From an uncultured Peptococcaceae bacterium (lineage in GTDB: Bacteria > Bacillota > Peptococcia > Peptococcales > Peptococcaceae): a stretch of DNA of 6,914 bases. Below, in pieces: positions 1 to 5,205 of the stretch (position 1 is the stretch's first letter; each line of letters begins with the position of its first letter). The notes under the pieces are model-generated. The model did not search any database. It was not told where the DNA came from and saw nothing but the letters and a program-made list of their open reading frames with translations. Made by a program: the position numbers and the translations under genes. The stretch lies in contig USPE01000103.1 of assembly GCA_900556545.1 (NCBI GenBank), positions 1-6,914 on the forward strand. The letters are read 5' to 3'.

Positions 1-275
1 TTGATGTCCGCTGCCCCACGCCTTTCTGGTGGGGTAAACTGAAGGATAGGCAAAGATAGGACAAGCCGACCGCACAGTCTTGAGTGTGAAAAAAGTCTAA
101 AAAGAGCAGATATTTTTTCAGTTCTATTTGTGTTGGCCACAAATTGGTTATTATGAATCTTTCACACGAAACATTTGCAATTTTATAAAATGGCATGGGC
201 ATGTAAACCTGTGCCTTATTTTTGTGTGCTGGAGAAATAGGACAATGATAGAAAAATCTACATGGGAGAATGGGA
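1..275. other. Left-edge spacer, no supported gene
   Basis: I see no credible gene here. The first 60 bases or so are clearly more GC-rich than what follows and contain a GC-rich hairpin: CCCCAC at 14-19 pairs with GTGGGG at 29-34. The frame beginning at base 3 is open for 18 codons (ending WWGKLKDRQR), meets TAG at 57-59, then runs seven more codons to TGA at 81-83. This might be the decayed tail of a gene that starts outside the window, but it is too short to assign. From about base 90 the sequence is AT-rich spacer. I could not find a convincing promoter for the gene at 276. Confidence 0.4.
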
Positions 276-785
276 ATGGAAAAAGATATTCAAACAAGTA
301 TAGAAATTTATAAGGAACAGCTGCGTCATGGGCACATATGAACGGCATATCTAACCTTGACTAAATATGTAGCAGAGTTAAAGTCCGGTTTCCCTAAAGC
401 GTATCACACAGGCGGCATCTCATTTGGGGATTTGGATTATACCTATTTTCCTTTTTTTAATGCATACTTAAGAAACCGTAAATTGCGATTTGGCGTGGTA
501 TTAAATCATGAAAAAATGCAGTTTGAATTATGGCTTATGGGGCAGAATGCCGATGTGCAAAATCGGTACTGGGAAATTTTGAAACTGTCTCAATGGAATC
601 AGGACAGAAAAGAAATGCCGCAGTATTCAGTATTAGAAGTTATTTTAGAAAATCAGATAGATTTTAACAACAAGGAAACTATGACCCAAAATATCATCAC
701 TGGTGCTATGTCCTTGGCGTCGGAAATACAAAAATATTTAGAAAACCAGGATGATGAAAGTTCAGTTTACGGATACATGTTATGA
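276..785 (+). pseudogene. DUF7000-like small hypothetical protein, interrupted by in-frame TGA
   Basis: A good start exists at ATG 276, with GGGAG at 264-268 seven bases upstream. The frame reads MEKDIQTSIEIYKEQLRHGHI, then TGA at 339-341, then continues in the same frame as TAYLTLTKYVAELKSG and so on to the TGA at 783-785. Reading through gives about 169 positions. No frameshift is needed, so a single point mutation (for example from CGA or GGA) would explain the break. The body, with an aromatic-rich GDLDYTYFPFF stretch, a basic RNRKLRFGVVLNHEK stretch and the FELWLMGQNADVQNRYW motif, resembles from memory the small cytosolic family of unknown function DUF7000. That assignment is unverified. 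No signal peptide or membrane segment is visible. A shorter product could start at TTG 357, but no Shine-Dalgarno sequence sits before it and it would lose the conserved-looking N-terminal helix. Genes on both sides appear intact. A sequencing error at 339 is the main alternative. Confidence 0.7.
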
Positions 786-892
786 TATTCTTATCCAATC
801 TGCGTTTGTTTTTTACTGTATTTGGAAAAGATGTGCATACCGTGAAATAGTTTATTTATTTTTCTGACAGTAAATTGTTTTATATGCTGAAA

Positions 893-910
893 AAGTTTTC
901 AAGAAAACTT
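893..910. repeat. Perfect 8-bp inverted repeat upstream of the flavodoxin gene
   Basis: AAGTTTTC at 893-900 and GAAAACTT at 903-910 are exact reverse complements separated by AA. The AT-rich 18-base symmetrical site lies about 95 bases before the flavodoxin start. It has the shape of a dimeric repressor operator rather than a terminator, because no U-tract follows. I could not place a promoter beside it. Confidence 0.45.
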
Positions 911-950
911 GGTATGAGCAAGAATCAATAAATGCCAGGACGAAATAAAA

Positions 951-975
951 AATAAACAGCGGGTAGCTGTTAATT
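951..975. repeat. Imperfect inverted repeat in the flavodoxin gene leader
   Basis: AATAAACAGC at 951-960 pairs with GCTGTTAATT at 966-975 around a five-base GGGTA loop, with one mismatch in ten positions. It ends about 17 bases before the Shine-Dalgarno sequence of the flavodoxin gene, so it could be an mRNA hairpin or an operator half-site pair. There is no further evidence for either role. Confidence 0.35.
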
Positions 976-1005
976 TAGCGGGGGGACAGAACAGGGGGAA
1001 ATAAC

Positions 1006-1524
1006 ATGCAGATTGCGGTGGTATATAGTAGTATGACGGGAAACACTGCTTTATTGGCGCAGGTAATTGCAGAAACGGTGACAAATGGGGAGTGCGTATT
1101 TTTAGGAACTGCGGAACGGGCTTTGACGCTGCCGCAGTCCATAGAGGAAGCAGAAGTCATTTTTGTGGGCTTCTGGACTGATAAGGGCAGCTGTGATGCT
1201 CAAACGGCCAGCTTTTTGGAATCTCTGCATGGCAAGCAGATTTTTTTGTTCGGCACAGCCGGTTTTGGCGGAGATGGGTCTTATTTTGCGCAGATTATGG
1301 CCCGTGTGCAGAAACATATAGCAGATACCAATCAAATTGTCGGCAGTTGGATGTGCCAGGGCAAAATGCCGTTGTCTGTCCGCAAAAAGTATGAAACCAT
1401 GCCGGAACAAAAGGACGGCCAGAGAGCAGTCTTGCTGAAAAATTTTGATCAGGCGGCGCAGCATCCTGATGCAGCCGATTTGGCTGCATTGCAGCAGATG
1501 GTCAATCAGATTATTGCCAACTGA
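1006..1524 (+). CDS. bilS: Flavodoxin family protein, BilS type
   Basis: The product is 172 aa, soluble and without signal peptide or membrane segments. The start is ATG 1006, supported by AGGGGGA at 993-999 six bases upstream. The N-terminus IAVVYSSMTGNTALLA (3-18) is the flavodoxin phosphate-binding loop for FMN, with S8, S9, T11, N13 and T14 in place. Further markers are VGFWTDKGSCD (54-64) and FLFGTAGFGG (80-89), which correspond to the second and third FMN-contacting loops. The stretch WMCQGKMPLSVRKKYE (115-130) followed by a helical C-terminus is typical of the BilS-like subgroup common in gut Firmicutes. In that family BilS is an electron carrier found near the bilirubin reductase BilR and thought to assist it. 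No BilR-like gene is in this window, so a partner is unknown and a general low-potential electron-transfer role is equally possible. The gene appears monocistronic, with a 220-base upstream spacer and a strong hairpin after it. The fold is near certain and the BilS label likely. Confidence 0.85.
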   Translation: MQIAVVYSSMTGNTALLAQVIAETVTNGECVFLGTAERALTLPQSIEEAEVIFVGFWTDKGSCDAQTASFLESLHGKQIFLFGTAGFGGDGSYFAQIMARVQKHIADTNQIVGSWMCQGKMPLSVRKKYETMPEQKDGQRAVLLKNFDQAAQHPDAADLAALQQMVNQIIAN

Positions 1525-1579
1525 AGTAGGCAGTGTATAGAGCAATGCAGTGGCTGTATAGATTCTATGTCAGAAAAAC

Positions 1580-1631
1580 AGTAAGAACAAGCATCATTCC
1601 CTAAGATAGTGGAATGGTGCTTGTTCTTACT
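1580..1631. terminator. Long hairpin after the flavodoxin gene, likely terminator
   Basis: Two 21-base arms (1580-1600 and 1611-1631) pair around the ten-base loop CTAAGATAGT, with a single G-T wobble near the loop end. It lies 55 bases after the flavodoxin stop. On the + strand the following sequence (TTGTATAGG) is only weakly T-rich. On the - strand the arm is followed by TGTTTTTC, so the better U-tract faces leftwards. I take it as a terminator separating the flavodoxin gene from the regulator promoter. Confidence 0.6.
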
Positions 1632-1661
1632 TGTATAGGTTTGTTATGCCTGTCTTGTTCA

Positions 1662-1690
1662 TTGTCATTACAGTGACTTCTGTATATAAT
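1662..1690 (+). promoter_or_regulatory. Sigma-A-type promoter of the two-component operon
   Basis: TTGTCA at 1662-1667 (five of six matches to TTGACA) and a perfect TATAAT at 1685-1690 are separated by exactly 17 bases. Transcription would start near 1697, giving a leader of about 30 bases that contains the AGGAGG of the response regulator gene. The near-consensus boxes suggest substantial constitutive activity. An imperfect dyad, GTCA-N6-TGAC at 1664-1677, overlaps the -35 and could be an operator. Confidence 0.85.
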
Positions 1691-1727
1691 AATAACATTG
1701 AAATTAAAACAGCAGGAGGAAACAGAC

Positions 1728-2429
1728 ATGGATTATGTTTTAATTATAGACGATGACGAAGCACTTTGTGCGCTTATCAAAAAATGTGTAGAGCATGAGA
1801 GCTTGACAGCCATGGTTGCTTATGGCGGTGCAGAGGGATTGCAGCTTGTGGACCAGTACAAGAACGATCTTGCACTGGTTATTCTGGATATTATGCTGCC
1901 GGATTTGGACGGATTTCAGGTTTTGCAAAAAATTAGAGAATGCAACTCTGCGCCTGTGCTTATGCTCACTGCTAAAAGCGATGAAACTGACAAAGTTCGC
2001 GGATTGCGGTTGGGCGCTGATGATTATCTGACAAAACCTTTTGGTATTAATGAATTAACAGCTCGTGTTCATTCACTGATTCGCCGTTATACTGTCTTGA
2101 ATCCGGCAGCTGAAATTCACCCCGATTTGATACAGCTGCAAAATATGACGATTAATAAAAACGATCGCGTTGTTACTGTGTATGGACAAACAGTAGAATT
2201 GACAGGCAAGGAGTTTGATTTGTTGTTTTTTCTGGCTTCCAACAAAGGACGGGTGTTCACAAAAAAACAAATTTATATGCAGGTCTGGGATAATGGGTAT
2301 GCTTTTGATGACAGCAACATTATGTCCTTTATCAGTAAACTGCGTAAAAAAATCGAGTTGGATGCAGAACATCCCTTCTATATTCAGACAGTGCGGGGCG
2401 TGGGATACCGTTTCAATAAGGAGGCATGA
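1728..2429 (+). CDS. OmpR/PhoB-family response regulator
   Basis: The product is a 233-aa cytosolic DNA-binding regulator. I choose ATG 1728 because AGGAGG at 1714-1719 lies eight bases upstream; a TTG at 1698 in frame has no such site and would fall about at the transcription start. The receiver domain (about 1-120) has the acidic pocket D8-D9, phospho-acceptor D54 in ILDIMLPD, T81 and K103 of the KPF motif, so all phosphorylation residues are present. The winged-helix domain (about 135-230) carries the usual family markers ELTGKEFDLL, VFTKKQIYMQVW and the terminal TVRGVGYRF wing. It is co-transcribed with the histidine kinase immediately downstream, its presumed phosphodonor. OmpR-family proteins bind tandem direct repeats with about one helical turn spacing, which fits the 11-bp-spaced repeats in the promoter of the ABC transporter at 3409-3428. 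I infer that this regulator activates the transporter operon. Confidence 0.95.
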   Translation: MDYVLIIDDDEALCALIKKCVEHESLTAMVAYGGAEGLQLVDQYKNDLALVILDIMLPDLDGFQVLQKIRECNSAPVLMLTAKSDETDKVRGLRLGADDYLTKPFGINELTARVHSLIRRYTVLNPAAEIHPDLIQLQNMTINKNDRVVTVYGQTVELTGKEFDLLFFLASNKGRVFTKKQIYMQVWDNGYAFDDSNIMSFISKLRKKIELDAEHPFYIQTVRGVGYRFNKEA

Positions 2430-2431
2430 CT

Positions 2432-3355
2432 GTGGAAATCCATACATATTTGTTCATTGTACTCTGCTTTTCGTTGGTTATCAATTTATATTTGGTGTTA
2501 AAGCTTCTTCGTGTCCGGCAGCAGCTTGCGCTGATCAATGATGTGCTGGCAGATATGAAAGCAGGAAATTTGAATCGTCGCGTTCTTGTGCATGAAAATG
2601 ATATGACAAAACAAATTTGTTATGACATCAACCGGATTGCAGCGGAGAGCCAAGCCCGCTTGATTCAGCAAAAACAGGCAGAGCAATCCTATAAACGGCT
2701 TATGACAAGCCTATCTCATGATGTTAAGACACCGCTCGCTTCTTTGGTTGGTTATTTGGAGGCTGTTGAAAACGGGTTAGTTGTCGGTAAAGAACGAGAA
2801 GCTTATATTCGGATAGCAGCTGAGAAAGCCCAGCGGCTAAAAGAGTTTGTAATTTCGTTGTTTGAATGGGTCAAATTAGATGCGCGGGAACAAGTTTTTC
2901 ATTTTGAACTGGCCGACCTCCATGAATTGTCCCGCAGTATTGTTGCTGATTGGGTTCCTGTTTTAGAAAATAATGGTTTGGAATATGAGATTGTAATACC
3001 AGAAACAGTATGCATGATTCCTGTTGACTCTGCTGCTTATGTTCGTATTTTGAATAATTTATTGCAAAATATTATTAGTCATAGTGGGGCTGCAAAAATA
3101 AAATTGTCAGTAACAGAAGAGCCAGAGTGGGTAAGCATTGCTTTGAGCGACAATGGGCGGGGAATTTTGCCGGAGGAGCTGCCTTATATATTTGAACGGA
3201 TGTATCAATGTGATCATTCCCGTTCTGCTGAAGGAACTGGATTGGGATTATCTATCGCGAAAGAACTTGTCAATGGGCACAGTGGCAGAATAAGAGTTAC
3301 CAGTACACCTGATATTGAAACCACATTTACGGTTTTATTGCCGAAAGTCCTGTAA
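2432..3355 (+). CDS. Sensor histidine kinase, single membrane segment
   Basis: The product is a membrane kinase of 307 aa from GTG 2432. An ATG at 2426 is in frame and overlaps the regulator stop, but AAGGAGG at 2418-2424 is only one base from that ATG and seven bases from GTG 2432, so GTG is the better start. Numbering from ATG 2426: one membrane helix (about 7-27), a HAMP-like linker (about 28-85), the phospho-acceptor H98 in SLSHDVKTPLASL, N-box N215 in NNLLQNIISHS, the DNGRGI G1 box (242-247), an F-box-like IFERMYQ, and the GTGLGLSIAK G2 box (270-279). All catalytic elements are present. Only about six residues precede the single helix, so there is no extracellular sensor domain. The signal must be perceived inside the membrane or through a partner, possibly the adjacent transporter, as seen in other peptide-resistance kinases. 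The gene ends inside an intrinsic terminator. Confidence 0.93.
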   Translation: MEIHTYLFIVLCFSLVINLYLVLKLLRVRQQLALINDVLADMKAGNLNRRVLVHENDMTKQICYDINRIAAESQARLIQQKQAEQSYKRLMTSLSHDVKTPLASLVGYLEAVENGLVVGKEREAYIRIAAEKAQRLKEFVISLFEWVKLDAREQVFHFELADLHELSRSIVADWVPVLENNGLEYEIVIPETVCMIPVDSAAYVRILNNLLQNIISHSGAAKIKLSVTEEPEWVSIALSDNGRGILPEELPYIFERMYQCDHSRSAEGTGLGLSIAKELVNGHSGRIRVTSTPDIETTFTVLLPKVL

Positions 3356-3376
3356 TAAAGCAGGGCTTTTTTGTTT
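3344..3376 (+). terminator. Intrinsic terminator overlapping the kinase stop codon
   Basis: AAAGTCCTG at 3344-3352 pairs with CAGGGCTTT at 3361-3369 (one G-T wobble) around an eight-base loop that contains the double stop TAATAA. A run of six T residues (3367-3372) followed by GTTT completes a standard rho-independent terminator. It separates the two-component operon from the transporter operon, so the latter depends on its own promoter apart from read-through. Confidence 0.85.
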
Positions 3377-3408
3377 CTGTTATGAAAACATGAAAAAAAT
3401 AAGATTGC

Positions 3409-3441
3409 GGCAAGGTTTTGGCAAGGTTCCTGTTTTATAAT
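3409..3441 (+). promoter_or_regulatory. Activator-dependent promoter of the ABC transporter operon with 11-bp-spaced direct repeats
   Basis: A perfect TATAAT at 3436-3441 has no recognisable -35 box at 16, 17 or 18 bases (those hexamers read GGTTTT, AGGTTT and AAGGTT). Instead two exact copies of GGCAAGGTT lie at 3409-3417 and 3420-3428, an 11-bp period, with the second copy ending seven bases before the -10. Tandem repeats with one helical-turn spacing replacing the -35 are the known arrangement for promoters activated by OmpR-family regulators, including the LanR regulators of lantibiotic clusters such as SpaR. The response regulator encoded at 1728 is the obvious candidate to bind here. 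That binding is inferred. Confidence 0.75.
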
Positions 3442-3476
3442 AATCTATATGGATAATTAGAGAAGAACATATTGAA

Positions 3477-3548
3477 ATGGGAAGAGCAATAGTAGCTTTT
3501 ATTGTGCAAAAGGCCAATCTTCTTTATAAAGAAAGCGGGGAAACGTGA
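3477..3548 (+). CDS. Possible 23-codon leader ORF touching the transporter start codon
   Basis: ATG 3477 opens 23 codons beginning MGRAIVAFIVQKANLLYKE and ending ESGET, with stop TGA at 3546-3548. The stop shares its A with the ATG at 3548 of the ATPase gene (TGATG), the arrangement used in translational coupling. The ORF lies in the leader of the transporter mRNA downstream of the -10. Against it, there is no good Shine-Dalgarno sequence (only AGAGAAG about 11 bases upstream), it has no family resemblance I recognise, and an ORF of this length arises easily by chance. Confidence 0.2.
   Translation: MGRAIVAFIVQKANLLYKESGET
3520..3533. repeat. Perfect 14-base palindrome before the ATPase RBS
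   Basis: TTCTTTATAAAGAA reads the same on both strands and ends two bases before the GCGGGG Shine-Dalgarno region of the ATPase gene. It could be a protein-binding site in the leader or chance in AT-rich DNA. As RNA it would form only a weak stem. Confidence 0.35.
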
Positions 3549-4471
3549 TGCATGATTTTTTGATTGAAACAGAACAGTTAACAAAGATATATGGAAAACA
3601 AGTTGTTGTAGATTCGGTAAATCTTCATGTGAGGAAAGGCAGAATTTACGGTTTGCTTGGACGTAATGGCGCAGGGAAAACGACGATTATGAAAATGATT
3701 TTGGGTTTAACCTCCATCACTTCCGGTGAAGTGAATGTATTTGGTCGGAATATCAAAGGAAGAGAAAAACGCATCTATCCAAGGATTGGGGCCATGATTG
3801 AAACGCCAGGATTTTATCCTAATTTGACTGGGACGGAGAATCTGGAGATTTTTGCAAAGCTGCGCGGTACAGCTGCTTCTGATGCAGTAAAAACTGCTTT
3901 GAAGATTGTCGGTTTGCCTTACAAGGATAAAAAGCTGTTCAGCAAATACTCTCTTGGTATGAAACAGCGGCTTGGCATTGCCAATGCCATTCTCCATGAT
4001 CCAGAGCTGTTGATTTTAGACGAACCAACCAATGGGCTTGATCCCATTGGAATTGCTGAAGTTAGAAATTTTTTGAAAGAACTGAGCCAAGATCGGGGAA
4101 AGACCATTCTGATTTCCAGTCATATCCTTTCCGAAATACAGCTGCTGGCTGATGATATCGGTATTATCGACCATGGTGTTTTGCTGGAAGAAAGCAGCAT
4201 GGAAGAATTACAAAAAAAGAACAGCCGGTATATCCTTCTGCAGGTTTCTGATGTTTCCAAAGCGGTTATACTTTTGGAACAGCAATTTGCAGTGGAGGCG
4301 TATTCGGTAGAAGATGATCATAGTCTGCGGCTATACGATACGTCTCTGGATATGGCAGCAATCAATAAAGCACTGGTGCTGCAGGGTGTAGCTGTTATCA
4401 GCGCAAGTCTGCGTAATGATACGTTAGAGGATTATTTTAAGAAAATTACAGGAGGAGAAGGTATTGCTTAA
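3548..4471 (+). CDS. ABC transporter ATP-binding protein, LanF/BcrA type
   Basis: The product is a 307-aa cytosolic ATPase that would power a membrane exporter or antimicrobial-peptide protection transporter. ATG 3548 is chosen because GCGGGG at 3535-3540 lies seven bases upstream; GTG 3545 is in frame but only four bases away. Motifs from M1: Walker A GRNGAGKTT (38-46), signature SLGMKQR (135-141), Walker B LLILDE with catalytic E159, D-loop GLD (163-165) and H-loop H192 in ISSH. The position usually held by the Q-loop glutamine is E85 in AMIETPGFYPNLT. This E-loop is a known hallmark of lantibiotic immunity ATPases (LanF) and their bacitracin-resistance relatives, which strengthens the assignment. 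A C-terminal extension (about 215-307) is typical of that group. It is the first gene of the transporter operon, and its 3' end overlaps the first permease start by eight bases. The transported or sensed compound cannot be read from the sequence. Confidence 0.93.
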   Translation: MHDFLIETEQLTKIYGKQVVVDSVNLHVRKGRIYGLLGRNGAGKTTIMKMILGLTSITSGEVNVFGRNIKGREKRIYPRIGAMIETPGFYPNLTGTENLEIFAKLRGTAASDAVKTALKIVGLPYKDKKLFSKYSLGMKQRLGIANAILHDPELLILDEPTNGLDPIGIAEVRNFLKELSQDRGKTILISSHILSEIQLLADDIGIIDHGVLLEESSMEELQKKNSRYILLQVSDVSKAVILLEQQFAVEAYSVEDDHSLRLYDTSLDMAAINKALVLQGVAVISASLRNDTLEDYFKKITGGEGIA

Positions 4472-5195
4472 ATTGATTCAAACTGAATTTATGAAACTGC
4501 GCCGAAGAAGGTTTGTTTGGCTGATGTTGTCAGCAGCACTGTTTATGCCTCTGTTTGCTTTGTCTTATTTTCAGCATATAGGAGAAACAGGTATTGACTC
4601 GATACAGTTTTATAAATGGGCAGCGTTCAGTTACACACCGTGGATTATCCTGCCTGTTGTTTTGGGGATGCTTTGTACAATGCTTTTGTATGACGAACAC
4701 CAATATGATGTGTGCAAGCAGCTTTGGATTGTACCAGTTCATCCGATGGGTTATTTTTTCAGTAAGTTTGCAGTTGTATTGTTTTATGCCATCCTGTTTA
4801 TGTGCATCACAGCCTGCGCTTCTGTTTTAGCTGGTAGTTTTTCTGGCTGTATTGTCTGGGATGGAAATAGTGCCTTGTATCTTCTGAAAAAATGTATGGA
4901 GATTGGTGTACTGACAGCTTTTGCTATGCTGCCCGTTTTGGCGGTGGCCGCATCGCAAAAAGGATATATTCTTCCTGTTTGCGTTACTTTGATCTACACA
5001 TTTCTCGGATTTATTTTGCTGATGGTAAATATGTATCTGCATCCGCTTTCCAGCACGACAGCTATTGTAATGGGGAATGTGCCGGGCGCGGTATTATCAC
5101 AAGAACTTAATCGTATGGCTGCATTGTTTTGTATTGGAATATGGGGCGTTGTTTCAACAATTGCGGCAAATATTGCATTATCCAGAAGAACGTGA
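4464..5195 (+). CDS. ABC transporter permease, LanE/MutE/EpiE type
   Basis: The product is a 243-aa integral membrane protein, the first of two permeases. It begins at TTG 4464, which overlaps the ATPase stop by eight bases and is preceded by GGAGG at 4451-4455 with eight bases spacing, so translational coupling is likely. The short basic N-terminus (KLRRRR) is followed by about six hydrophobic segments, near residues 18-37, 60-77, 96-125, 148-165, 168-192 and 218-240. Length and topology match the LanE/LanG permeases of lantibiotic protection (about 240-250 aa, six helices). After the second helix it carries YDVCKQLWIVPV, which has a counterpart in the second permease (EDTMKSLQLIPV), so the two are diverged paralogues. 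This cytoplasmic segment probably contacts the ATPase. Assignment rests on context and architecture, because these permeases diverge strongly in sequence. Confidence 0.85.
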   Translation: MLKLIQTEFMKLRRRRFVWLMLSAALFMPLFALSYFQHIGETGIDSIQFYKWAAFSYTPWIILPVVLGMLCTMLLYDEHQYDVCKQLWIVPVHPMGYFFSKFAVVLFYAILFMCITACASVLAGSFSGCIVWDGNSALYLLKKCMEIGVLTAFAMLPVLAVAASQKGYILPVCVTLIYTFLGFILLMVNMYLHPLSSTTAIVMGNVPGAVLSQELNRMAALFCIGIWGVVSTIAANIALSRRT

Positions 5196-5205
5196 GGTGT
5201 AAACA

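Noticed and set aside
128..313. 61-codon ORF on the + strand before the broken gene
   Set aside because: It has no RBS, low-complexity spacer composition, and overlaps the well-supported ATG 276 in another frame.
1102..1545. 147-codon ORF on the - strand opposite the flavodoxin gene
   Set aside because: It is antisense to a gene with clear flavodoxin motifs and the translation resembles no family.
1621..1667. TTGT motifs recurring at 1621, 1631, 1641, 1655 and 1662
   Set aside because: The first three are 10 bp apart but the motif is only four bases, the region is T-rich, and part of it is the terminator arm.
2073..2447. 124-codon ORF on the - strand opposite the response regulator
   Set aside because: It is a shadow of the winged-helix coding region, with no RBS and no recognisable motif.
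3545..3547. GTG as start of the ATPase gene
   Set aside because: The RBS spacing of four bases is shorter than the seven bases to ATG 3548.
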